DNA of 22,656 nt from Bacillota bacterium (GTDB lineage Bacteria; Bacillota_E; Sulfobacillia; Sulfobacillales; JAIMBI01), in contig JAKARZ010000031.1 in the NCBI GenBank assembly GCA_021828405.1, positions 1 through 22,656 of the forward strand, written 5' to 3'. Under the pieces are notes generated by a model. The model did no database searches. It worked only from the letters and a program-made list of their open reading frames with translations, and was not told the DNA's origin. Within the stretch, counting starts at the first letter, position 1. Each line of letters opens with the position of its first letter. Made by a program: the position numbers and the translations under genes. Below are positions 5,982 to 15,476 of the stretch, in pieces.

Positions 5982-8219
5982 TCAAGGACTGGCCGGGGCG
6001 TCCTTCTGGCGAGGTCCCTTCTTGCGCCGACGTCGGGCGGGGCGAGGTGTCGCGGCCGCAGCGGGCGGGGCCGGCTCCGGCGCCAAGGCGAAGTCAATGC
6101 GCCGCGTGTCCTGGTCCACGCGGGCCACTACGATCCGCAGCGGATCGCCTAGCCGGTACCGCACGCCCCGCCCGGTGCCTGTGAGCGTGTGGTGGACGGC
6201 GTCATGCTCGTATCGGTCGGGGGGAAGGCTGTCGACGCGCACCAGGCCCTCGATGAGGGTAGGCAACTCCACAAACAGCCCGAAGCTGGTGACACCGGAC
6301 ACGAGGCCCACAAATTCCTCCCCGACTTTGTCCGCCATGAATTGCACCTGCTTCACAGCCACGGAATCCCGCTCGGCCTCCATCGCGGCCCGCTCCCGCT
6401 CGGAGGCTTGTTCCGCCACGGGCGCCGCATCGTGCCGCCAGCGGGCCAGGTCCGCGGCACCCGCGGTCTTGGTGATCCATGCCTTCAGCACGCGGTGCAC
6501 AAACAAGTCGGGATAACGCCGAATCGGCGAGGTGAAGTGCGTGTAGTGGTCCGCCGCCAGACCGAAATGGCCCAAATTGTCCGGTGCGTAGCGCGCTTGT
6601 CGCATCGAGCGGAGCGTCGCCTCGGTCACCAAGCGCGCCTCCGGTTTCCCTTCGACCCGCTGCAGCAGCTGCTGCAGCGCCATCGGGGTAACCGGCGTGG
6701 GCAGTCGGTGTCCCAGAGCCGCCACCAGCGTGCGCAGGTCTGTCAGCTTCTCGTCGGTTGGCGGTTCGTGGACCCGATATAGCGCTGGGAGATTCATCTC
6801 GCCCAACTGCCGAGCCACCGCTTCGTTGGCCAGGAGCATGAACTCCTCGATGAGGCGCTCGGCCGGGCCCCGCTCGCGCAGCCGCACATCGACCGGGCGG
6901 CCATAATCGTCCAACAGGATCTTGGCTTCAGGCAGGTCGAAATCCACGGCGCCGCGGCGCACGCGTGCGGCGTGCAGCCGCCGCGCCAACTCCTCGGCCT
7001 CTCGGAGCCACGGCAGCAGGTCGGCCAAGTCCCCGCCCTCGCCCGCGAGCGCGCGGTTCACCCCTTCATAGGTGAGCCGCGCGCGCGTGCGAATGTATGT
7101 CGGCGCAAAGCGCACCGACACGGGCGCTCCGTCCTGGGCCACCGTCACAAAGGCCGACAACGTGAGCCGCAGCTGGGCGGCATTCAGGCTGGCCAAGCCA
7201 TTTGATAGGGCGGGCGGCAACATGGGAATGACCCGGTCCACCAGATACACGCTAGTGCCCCGTTCGCGTGCCTCGGCGTCCAGGGCACGCCCCTCGCGAA
7301 CGTAGTGCGACACGTCCGCGATGTGCACCCCCACCTCGAAGCGGCGACCCCGGCGCTCGACGGATATCGCGTCGTCCAGGTCCTTGGCGTCCGCCCCGTC
7401 GATGGTCACCACCAACCGGTCGGTCAAATCCTCCCGGCCGCGAAGGTCCTCGGTGCGGACGCCCTGAGGAAGTGCCTCGGCCTCGACCATCACCGCCGCC
7501 GGGAACGCGGCTGGCAAGTTGTGTTCCGCCATCACCAGGCGAACGTCTTGCCCCGGCCCGTCGGCAACGCCCAAGCGCTCCACGACCCGGCCCTGCGGCG
7601 CCCCCGTCGGCGAGGCCGTCCACTCCACCACCACCAAGTGGCCGGCGGTCAGATTCGGGTCCGTCACGCGCACCTCCGGCAGGCGTGCATCCGCGGCCAC
7701 CACCCGCCAAACGCCGCGCGTCTCCTCGAGGCGCCCCACCATCCGACGCGGTCCCCGATCCAGCACCCGCATGACCTCGCCCTCCGGGCCCGGGCCATCG
7801 GGACGGGGGCGCCACCACACCTCCACCTGGTCGCCGTGAAACGCGCCGTGGAGCCAGCGGGCCGGCACAAAGACATCTCCGTCCGGCGGCCCCACCACAA
7901 AGCCAAAGCCGCGCTGATTCAGGCGCAGCTCACCGGTCGCCCAGCGCAGCTCAACCCCGCTGTCGCCGGCGGCCAGCCAGCCTTCGTCCACCAATTGCGG
8001 CCAAGCAGATTGGCTGCCGCGCCGCCCCCCGCCAAGGCGGCGCGCCAACTCCTCGCGCGGCATGGCTTGGCTCGCGTCGCGCAAGATATCGTACACACGC
8101 TGCCGGAGACCTGTGTCCGACGAGCGTCCGGCCGCCCCACGCCGCAAGCGCCGTCCCGCACCGCTGCGGCTGGGGCGCGGGGTTCGCCGTTTCACGGGCC
8201 GCCGATCCTTCGTGGGCAT
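5982..8219 (-). CDS. rnr: Ribonuclease R
   Basis: A processive 3'-5' exoribonuclease that degrades structured RNA and, with tmRNA-SmpB, the defective mRNAs of stalled ribosomes. The 745-residue protein has a basic N-terminal tail, a winged-helix region (about 38-80), cold-shock domains (NQRGFGFVV at 101-109), the RNB domain with metal-binding IDGADAKDLDDAI (273-285) and HFTSPIRRYPDLFVHR, a C-terminal S1 domain (EEFVGLVSGVTSFGLFVEL) and a long lysine/arginine tail. The ATG at 8219 follows GGGGGAG at good spacing. secG lies immediately upstream with a terminator-like hairpin between. smpB, normally next, is separated by the inserted aldolase region. Confidence 0.97.
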   Translation of the reverse strand: MPTKDRRPVKRRTPRPSRSGAGRRLRRGAAGRSSDTGLRQRVYDILRDASQAMPREELARRLGGGRRGSQSAWPQLVDEGWLAAGDSGVELRWATGELRLNQRGFGFVVGPPDGDVFVPARWLHGAFHGDQVEVWWRPRPDGPGPEGEVMRVLDRGPRRMVGRLEETRGVWRVVAADARLPEVRVTDPNLTAGHLVVVEWTASPTGAPQGRVVERLGVADGPGQDVRLVMAEHNLPAAFPAAVMVEAEALPQGVRTEDLRGREDLTDRLVVTIDGADAKDLDDAISVERRGRRFEVGVHIADVSHYVREGRALDAEARERGTSVYLVDRVIPMLPPALSNGLASLNAAQLRLTLSAFVTVAQDGAPVSVRFAPTYIRTRARLTYEGVNRALAGEGGDLADLLPWLREAEELARRLHAARVRRGAVDFDLPEAKILLDDYGRPVDVRLRERGPAERLIEEFMLLANEAVARQLGEMNLPALYRVHEPPTDEKLTDLRTLVAALGHRLPTPVTPMALQQLLQRVEGKPEARLVTEATLRSMRQARYAPDNLGHFGLAADHYTHFTSPIRRYPDLFVHRVLKAWITKTAGAADLARWRHDAAPVAEQASERERAAMEAERDSVAVKQVQFMADKVGEEFVGLVSGVTSFGLFVELPTLIEGLVRVDSLPPDRYEHDAVHHTLTGTGRGVRYRLGDPLRIVVARVDQDTRRIDFALAPEPAPPAAAATPRPARRRRKKGPRQKDAPASP

Positions 8220-8261
8220 GCTAGGCTCCCCCGCCCCAGGCGACGTTCGCCAGGGCGCATG

Positions 8262-8287
8262 AAAAAACCGCGGCGTGCACCGCGGTG
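8262..8287 (-). terminator. Intrinsic terminator between secG and rnr
   Basis: On the minus strand CCGCGG (8285-8280) pairs with CCGCGG (8273-8268) and is followed by TTTTTT. It lies directly after the secG stop and before rnr, so rnr expression depends on read-through or another promoter. Confidence 0.75.
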
Positions 8288-8294
8288 CTGGTTG

Positions 8295-8525
8295 TCAACT
8301 CCAGAGTTTGTCCGCCACCACAATTAAGACGACCAATACGCCGCCCAGAATCATCGTGACGCGCTCCAACAGGTCATCAAGACCCCGTTTTTTGCCGAAC
8401 ATCTGCTGTCCCAGGCCACTGGCACCGCCCGTCAGGCCCGCCACATTGCCGGTCTGCATCAAAATGGACACCACGGTCGCCGCCCCCACCACCACCACCG
8501 CGATCAGGACCACCGTTGTCAGCAT
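8295..8525 (-). CDS. secG: Preprotein translocase subunit SecG
   Basis: SecG is the small auxiliary subunit of the SecYEG channel in the cytoplasmic membrane. The 76-residue product has two membrane segments (about 2-22 and 54-72) around a glycine-rich loop with GLTGGASGLGQQMFGKKRG, the typical SecG loop followed by a basic stretch. The ATG at 8525 is chosen because SecG proteins begin almost directly with the first helix. The longer in-frame extension is hydrophilic and lacks conservation. Placement upstream of rnr is standard in Bacillota. Confidence 0.93.
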   Translation of the reverse strand: MLTTVVLIAVVVVGAATVVSILMQTGNVAGLTGGASGLGQQMFGKKRGLDDLLERVTMILGGVLVVLIVVADKLWS

Positions 8526-8737
8526 GCTCTCGGTCCGCCTTTCCCCAACGCCCTTCCGTCCGGTCCAGGGGAGCGGTGCCACCGCCCCTATAGGGACATG
8601 GTAACACAGACGCTTTCCGGCGACGCCATCGCTGACGGACCCCCAACCTCGGCCTCCCGGGAGATCTTGCGCATCAGGAGACTCATCCGCGACACCGCGC
8701 GTCAGTTGAGGCGGTGGCCCGCCGGACCGCAGAGAAC

Positions 8738-8746
8738 TGCTATACT
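8738..8746 (+). promoter_or_regulatory. Extended -10 promoter of the ABC-F gene
   Basis: TGC-TATACT on the plus strand is an extended -10 element. No convincing -35 hexamer stands at 16-18 bases. Transcription would begin near 8753 and make a leader of about 90 bases that contains the six-codon ORF. Confidence 0.5.
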
Positions 8747-8795
8747 GGCGGTGTCTTCAGTAGCTAGTCGCCCAGCCCCTGGGAGAGGAACGCCA

Positions 8796-8816
8796 ATGAG
8801 CTTCAGCGTGCGCTGA
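8796..8816 (+). CDS. Leader peptide MSFSVR upstream of the ABC-F gene
   Basis: ATG at 8796 is preceded at seven bases by GGGAGAGG, a strong ribosome binding site, and the frame ends after six codons at TGA (8814-8816). The inverted repeat TCAGCG-TG-CGCTGA (8803-8816) covers the second half of the ORF, so a ribosome on the leader would open a hairpin. The ABC-F ribosome binding site lies 14 bases further on. Many resistance ABC-F, erm and cat genes are controlled by such short leader ORFs through drug-stalled ribosomes. That this one works so is an inference. Confidence 0.45.
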   Translation: MSFSVR

Positions 8817-8842
8817 CCACAACGCGACCGGGAGGCTTGATT

Positions 8843-10315
8843 GTGCGATCGTTGCTGTCTGCCAACCGACTGGCTTTTGCCTATCCCGCCGCGCCCCCGC
8901 TGTTTGCCGACGTGTCGTTCACCGTCCCGCACGGGGCCCGCATCGTGCTGGTCGGGCCCAACGGCACCGGCAAAAGCACGTTGGTGCGGCTCCTGCTGGG
9001 TGAGCTCACGCCCACCGCGGGTCACCTGGAGCGCGCGACCGGCCTCACGTGCCGCTGGTCCGGCCAGCAGGTGGTCCACCCCGATGCGGCCAGCGGCGGG
9101 GAACGCCGCTTTCGGGATCTCATGGAGACGCTGAAATTCGCGGCCGACTTGGTGGTGCTCGACGAGCCCACCAACCACCTGGACTTGGACAGGACCCAGG
9201 CGCTCGCCACCCGCCTCGCTTCGTACGCCGGCGCGGTGCTGCTGGTCACCCATGACCGATGGCTCGGCGACCAGGTGGCGGACACCACCTGGCTCTTGGA
9301 CCACCACCGGCTCCGGGTGCTTCCCGGCACCCCGAGCCACGCGCTGGCGCTGGAGGCGGGCGAGGCGGCGGCCGCCTCCACCCACCATGACCAGGCGAAG
9401 AAAGAGCGCCGGCGCATTGAAGCCTCGATGCACCAGCTCGACCACTTTGCGGCGAAGGCCCATCGGGCGGCCGGCTCCACCATGCCATCGGCCGAGCGGC
9501 GGGCCAAGCAGATGGACAAGCGGGTCACCGCCATGAAACGCAGACTGGAGCGGGACGCGGCCCGGGTGTCGCTGCCCGACCTCCCCGATGCCCCCGTGCG
9601 GTTTCGGTGTCCCGACCCACCCCCAGGACCCCCGACCGTGCTGCGGGCTGTCGACGTGGCCGTCAGTCGAGGGCGCGCGCAGCATCGCGGCATTGCGGCC
9701 ACCGTGCCGCGCCAGGGCCGGCTCGTGCTGACCGGCGCCAACGGCGCAGGGAAAACCACGCTGTTGGAGGTGCTGGCCGGGCGGCGGCCGGCCACCCAGG
9801 GCCGGGTCGAGATCCCCCCGGGTCTGTCGGTGGCCTTTTGCCCGCAAATCCCCGTGGGCGAAGCGGAGCGGTCCGTGATGGCCTACCTCACGGCCCGCGG
9901 CGCCACGGCCGACGAGGCGCAGCGGATCGCGGTCGGCGCCGGCCTCGTCGGCGCGCGTCTCCAGGCACCCGTGAGCCACCTGTCAGGCGGCGAACGCCGG
10001 CGCCTCGAGATCGCGGGCGCCTTAGCCCAACGCGCCGCCCTGATTTTCCTGGACGAGCCCACGCTGGATCTGGACTTTCGCGCTCGCGAAGCACTTTACA
10101 CGATGGTACGTGCCGTCCCGGCGGCGCTGGTAGTCGCGACGCACGACCTTTCTCTGGCTGATGCGCTGGGCGGGACGGTCCTGGCGCTTACCGCCCGGAG
10201 CGTCAGGACGGAGGACGCGGTCGACGTGGATCGGCTGAAGCTCCAACTTGACCAGGCGGCCGAGGCGGCAGCGCGGCTCCCGAGCCGACGGCCAGACCCG
10301 TCTCCGCTAAAATGA
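8843..10315 (+). CDS. ABC-F ribosome protection-type ATPase
   Basis: A soluble protein of 490 residues with two ABC ATPase domains and no membrane segments, as in ABC-F translation factors. Domain 1 has Walker A GPNGTGKS (38-45), signature SGGER (84-88) and Walker B LVVLDEPTNHLD (103-114). A charged helical linker follows (about 165-265, KKERRRIEASM and SAERRAKQMDKRVTAMKRRLE). Domain 2 has Walker A GANGAGKT (298-305), LSGGERRR (380-387) and FLDEPTLDLD (402-411). Only about 40 residues separate Walker A from the signature in domain 1. As far as I recall, this short first domain is seen in the resistance types (Vga, Msr, Lsa) rather than in EttA or Uup. The GTG at 8843 is chosen because GGGAGG stands seven bases before it; TTG at 8837 is too close. 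Confidence 0.88.
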   Translation: MRSLLSANRLAFAYPAAPPLFADVSFTVPHGARIVLVGPNGTGKSTLVRLLLGELTPTAGHLERATGLTCRWSGQQVVHPDAASGGERRFRDLMETLKFAADLVVLDEPTNHLDLDRTQALATRLASYAGAVLLVTHDRWLGDQVADTTWLLDHHRLRVLPGTPSHALALEAGEAAAASTHHDQAKKERRRIEASMHQLDHFAAKAHRAAGSTMPSAERRAKQMDKRVTAMKRRLERDAARVSLPDLPDAPVRFRCPDPPPGPPTVLRAVDVAVSRGRAQHRGIAATVPRQGRLVLTGANGAGKTTLLEVLAGRRPATQGRVEIPPGLSVAFCPQIPVGEAERSVMAYLTARGATADEAQRIAVGAGLVGARLQAPVSHLSGGERRRLEIAGALAQRAALIFLDEPTLDLDFRAREALYTMVRAVPAALVVATHDLSLADALGGTVLALTARSVRTEDAVDVDRLKLQLDQAAEAAARLPSRRPDPSPLK

Positions 10316-10323
10316 CCGGGGCG

Positions 10324-10402
10324 GGGATCGAGAGAGCCGCCCAGCCGCCAAGGGGGCAACCCCCATTGCCGGCGAGCCCTGGGAATCCCGAGAAAGATTT
10401 TT
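10324..10402 (+). promoter_or_regulatory. Structured leader before the nitroreductase-GNAT pair
   Basis: Nested pairings build one long arm: GGGAT (10324-10328) with ATCCC (10385-10389), CCCAG (10340-10344) with CTGGG (10379-10383), CGCC (10346-10349) with GGCG (10371-10374), and GGGGG (10352-10356) with CCCCC (10360-10364). The internal loops are asymmetric, including an 11-base purine-rich one (CGAGAGAGCCG) on the 5' side. TTTTT and the ribosome binding site AGGAGG follow within 20 bases. It could be the ABC-F terminator, a riboswitch-like element or both. I match it to no known class. Confidence 0.4.
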
Positions 10403-10416
10403 AGGAGGATTATCCA

Positions 10417-11031
10417 TTGAGTAATCTCACCGAGCTTGTCAGTCGCCGACGCAGTGCCGCCCTGTTTGAAGAAGGTGCCCCCGGCCCCGACCGGGACACC
10501 CTCGCGGCCCTGATCCACTTGGCGATCCAGGCCCCCAACCACCGTTTGACGTTTCCCTGGCGCTTTCACGTGGTGGAAGGCATGGATCGCGAGGCCCTCG
10601 GGGCCTTGTGGGCCGATGAAGCCGTCGCCAAAGGCTGGGCCCCGGAAGCCGCCCGGGCGCGTGAGCAGTCGAAGCTGCTGCGGGCGCCCCAGGTGATTTT
10701 CGTCGGCGTGGTCAGCGACCCGGACGACCCGGTGCGCCAGCGGGAGGATCAGGCTGCCACGTCCGCCGCCGTGGCGCAGCTGCTGTTGCTGCTGGAAGAT
10801 GCGGGCTTTGCCGGCATGTGGCGAACGGGCCGCATGGTGGTGAGCGAGGCGATCCGGCACGCACTGGCGTACCAGCCCGGCGAAACCATTGAAGCCATTG
10901 TCTACGTCGGCCGGCGCGGCAGCCGCACGCCGCCGCCGCGGGTACGCCCCCCCGTCGCCCGGATTATGACCTGGGGCCTCCACCCGACCCCGCTCACGTC
11001 CCCCACGGCGAAAGACGCCGCGACTCCGTAA
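10417..11031 (+). CDS. Nitroreductase family protein
   Basis: A predicted FMN-dependent oxidoreductase of the NfsB/NfnB-like superfamily, 204 residues, reducing nitro groups, quinones or other acceptors with NAD(P)H. The N-terminal SRRRSAALFEEG matches the FMN-phosphate-binding RRS motif. Next comes APNHRLTFPWRFHVVEG, in which APNH resembles the APS motif. Then QAATSAAVAQLLLLLEDAGFAGMWRTG holds the dimer-interface helix and the G-x-W stretch. The TTG start at 10417 has a perfect AGGAGG eight bases upstream. The stop is five bases before the GNAT gene, so they form an operon. The natural substrate is not evident. Some members of this fold are involved in redox stress or cofactor biosynthesis. 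Confidence 0.85.
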   Translation: MSNLTELVSRRRSAALFEEGAPGPDRDTLAALIHLAIQAPNHRLTFPWRFHVVEGMDREALGALWADEAVAKGWAPEAARAREQSKLLRAPQVIFVGVVSDPDDPVRQREDQAATSAAVAQLLLLLEDAGFAGMWRTGRMVVSEAIRHALAYQPGETIEAIVYVGRRGSRTPPPRVRPPVARIMTWGLHPTPLTSPTAKDAATP

Positions 11032-11036
11032 GGGCG

Positions 11037-11813
11037 ATGCCCCAAACGGAAGACTCGGCGGCGTATTGGCAGGTGATGGAACGATCCCGGCCAGAAATCT
11101 GGCCCGGATCCTGGCCTTGGTCCGATCCGTGGGGCAGCTTTGGCACGCTGCCTGACGCCGAGGGGCTTGGATCCAGCGTCATGCGGACCCGGGTGCCCCC
11201 GGATCGGCTGCCCCGGTGGTGGCAGGATCTCGCCGCGCGCTACCCGTCGTGGCCGCGGTTTGCCGTCGGACCGTATGACACCCCGGGTCTCCGGGATTTC
11301 TTGGCTCAGCACCAGTACCTCCGCGAAGATCGTGAGCGGGTGCTCGTGATGCGGCGGGGCGACTGGCCGGACCGGGCCGCCCCGTCACCTGGGGTGCAGG
11401 AGGTCACCACGCTGGACGACTTGGCGACGGTGCTGGCCCTGGACCATGCGGTGTTTAACGACCCGCCGCCTACGCCCGAGCGCCTCGCCGCGGAATGGGG
11501 CCGGCTGACGCCCGCACGACGGCTGTTCTGGGTCGCCGGCCCGGATGGATCCGCGGTCTCGGCCGGGGGCTTCACGGACTTTGGAGGCTGGGCGTTGCTG
11601 TGGGGTGGCGAAACCGCCCCGGCGCACCGGGGCCACGGCCTGTATCAGGCGGTCGTGCGCCGCCGCCTCCAGGCGCTTCGGACGCACGAGGCCGTCCAAT
11701 TTGTGGCGGTGCATGCCCGCGAGGACACCTCCGCGCCCATTTTGATGCGCTTCGGCTTTCAAGACATCGGCTTGCTCGAGGTGTGGGCCCCGCCCAAGGC
11801 ACCCATGCGCTAG
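11037..11813 (+). CDS. GNAT family N-acetyltransferase
   Basis: A 258-residue protein whose C-terminal half carries the GNAT fold. TTLDDLATVLALDHAVFNDPP is the N-terminal helix region. SAGGFTDFGGWALLWGGETAPAHRGHGLYQAVV contains the acetyl-CoA pyrophosphate-binding R/Q-x-x-G-x-G/A site as HRGHG. LMRFGFQDIGLLEVW is the usual C-terminal strand. The N-terminal 120 residues, rich in tryptophan and proline, have no recognised domain and may set substrate choice. The ATG at 11037 follows the nitroreductase stop by five bases. Its stop codon overlaps the stop of the convergent NuoF-like gene. The acceptor substrate is unknown. Together with the ABC-F gene it could be part of a detoxification or resistance island, but this is inference. 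Confidence 0.85.
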   Translation: MPQTEDSAAYWQVMERSRPEIWPGSWPWSDPWGSFGTLPDAEGLGSSVMRTRVPPDRLPRWWQDLAARYPSWPRFAVGPYDTPGLRDFLAQHQYLREDRERVLVMRRGDWPDRAAPSPGVQEVTTLDDLATVLALDHAVFNDPPPTPERLAAEWGRLTPARRLFWVAGPDGSAVSAGGFTDFGGWALLWGGETAPAHRGHGLYQAVVRRRLQALRTHEAVQFVAVHAREDTSAPILMRFGFQDIGLLEVWAPPKAPMR

Positions 11814-13006
11814 CGCAACGTCCCCAGATGGGGCGTGACGGCCTGGGCCACCTGGGCCGCGGTGTCCAAGAACGAGCAGATGCCCTTCTTGCGATACTTG
11901 CCAGCCATGGCCAGCACGGCCGTCAGCTGCTCCCCCCCCAGAGGGGCGTTCCGGGCCGGCTCAAGCGCGCCGGCCAAATTTTGCGTGCCCTTTACACACA
12001 CCGGGCACTTGCCGCAGCTCTCGCGAGCAAAGAAATCCAGGATGTCGTGGGCCACCGCCCCCAGAGATCGGTTGCTGGCCACCGCGATGATTGACGCGCC
12101 GAGGCCCGACCCGAGCTCTCTCAGCGCGGTCGGCTCCAACTCCACGCCAAAGTGCTCGGGGAACACCGGCGGAATCGAGTAGCCCCCGGGGAGCACGGCG
12201 GTGAAGACGTGGCCGTCCGGCGGTCCTCCGGCGTCGGCCAGCAGCCGGTCCAGTCGGTACCCCAGTGGCCGCTCGTACACCCCTGGGTGCTGCACATCGC
12301 CGGACACGGAAAACAGCGCCGGCCGCTCGGCCTGGAACCACGCCCGATCGTGCTGCCACAGCACAGCCACCGCCGCCAGCGTCTCCACGTTGTTCACGGC
12401 CGTGGGGCTCTGGCGATAGCCTCGGTCGCTCGGATACGGCGGCTTGTGCCAGGGCTGCGCGGGCTCGTGCATCAGCACGTTGATAAGGGCCGTTTCCTCT
12501 CCCGCGATGTACACGTGCGTTTCAGGCACCAGCGTCAGGCGGCCGGCCCAGGGCCCAGTGCCGGGCACCGCCGGCAGCGCCGCTGCCGCCGCGCTGAGCG
12601 CCGCGATGGCCGCCGTGAACTCGTCATTGATGTAAAACAGGACGCCCGTAGCCTCCAGCGCATGGGCCGCAATCAGGATGCCCTCCAGCACCGCATGCGG
12701 GGCCACCGCCATCAGGAGGCGGTCCTTCATGGATCCGGGCTCGCCTTCGGCCCCATTTACCACCAGGTACCGTTCGCCGCCCGGGCTCGAACGCGTCAGT
12801 CGCCACTTGGCACCCGTGGGAAAGCCGGCTCCTCCGCGACCCAGCAGGCCGGACGCCTCGACTTCCGCCACCACGGCGGCGGGCGCCAGGGCGCGAGCCC
12901 GCTCCCATCCTCCATATCCGCCCCGGGCGCGATAGGCGTCCAGCGACTCGGGTGGGGCAGCGCCGTTGGCAAGATGCATCGCGGTGCTGGGCAGAATGAA
13001 TGCCAT
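11810..13006 (-). CDS. Orphan NuoF-like NADH-binding flavoprotein with [4Fe-4S] cluster
   Basis: A 398-residue relative of complex I subunit NuoF (51 kDa). The FMN site is GRGGAGFPTGAKW (56-68), then VNGAEGEPGSMKDR (83-96) where classical NuoF has NADEGEPGTFKDR, so one conserved acidic residue is replaced by alanine. AGEETALINVL and PTAVNNVETLA follow, and an SLBB-type region (SGDVQHPGVYE). Cysteines 331, 334 and 337 (ESCGKCPVC) with Cys377 (GICSF) can hold a [4Fe-4S] cluster. No NuoE, NuoG or hydrogenase gene is adjacent, so it is probably an NADH- or ferredoxin-linked diaphorase of unknown partner. The ATG at 13006 follows GAGGAGG. The gene starts about 30 bases beyond the terminator of the glycolytic operon, and I see no separate promoter. 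Confidence 0.85.
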   Translation of the reverse strand: MAFILPSTAMHLANGAAPPESLDAYRARGGYGGWERARALAPAAVVAEVEASGLLGRGGAGFPTGAKWRLTRSSPGGERYLVVNGAEGEPGSMKDRLLMAVAPHAVLEGILIAAHALEATGVLFYINDEFTAAIAALSAAAAALPAVPGTGPWAGRLTLVPETHVYIAGEETALINVLMHEPAQPWHKPPYPSDRGYRQSPTAVNNVETLAAVAVLWQHDRAWFQAERPALFSVSGDVQHPGVYERPLGYRLDRLLADAGGPPDGHVFTAVLPGGYSIPPVFPEHFGVELEPTALRELGSGLGASIIAVASNRSLGAVAHDILDFFARESCGKCPVCVKGTQNLAGALEPARNAPLGGEQLTAVLAMAGKYRKKGICSFLDTAAQVAQAVTPHLGTLR

Positions 13007-13036
13007 GTTGGCCTCCTCGTTACACTAAGAAATCGC

Positions 13037-13061
13037 AAAAAATCGGGCGTTGCCCCGATTT
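13037..13061 (-). terminator. Intrinsic terminator of the glycolytic operon
   Basis: On the minus strand ATCGGG pairs with CCCGAT across a six-base loop and is followed directly by TTTTT. It lies about 35 bases beyond the HAD gene stop and marks the end of gap-pgk-tpiA-gpmI-eno-HAD. Confidence 0.85.
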
Positions 13062-13094
13062 CTAGCATAGCGCTTTGGACCCGGCCGGGCCATG

Positions 13095-15388
<2,294 letters not shown>

Positions 15389-15390
15389 TC

Positions 15391-15440
15391 ACTTCTTGGC
15401 TCTTCTTGGCTCTCCCTGGCTCTCGCCGGTTCTCCCAGGC
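15391..15440. repeat. Imperfect 10-base tandem repeat between gpmI and eno
   Basis: Five consecutive copies of a decamer fit TCTYNNNGGY on the plus strand (acttcttggc, tcttcttggc, tctccctggc, tctcgccggt, tctcccaggc). The period of ten is not a multiple of three and the repeat lies wholly between two genes, so it is not coding. A GCGGG/CCCGC hairpin adjoins it at about 15449-15475. Confidence 0.7.
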
Positions 15441-15476
15441 TCTTTCGCCGCGGGTAGTGTCTTCGGCGCATCCCGC

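Noticed and set aside
8702..9979. A 425-codon minus-strand open frame opposite the ABC-F gene
   Set aside because: The ABC-F motifs on the plus strand are clear, and the antisense translation is rich in Gly/His/Arg with no domain.
10324..10402. SAM-I riboswitch, because of ATCGAGAGAG and GGGGGCAACCCCC
   Set aside because: The core GAUGAAACCCGGCAACC and the four-way junction are missing; only short similar strings remain.
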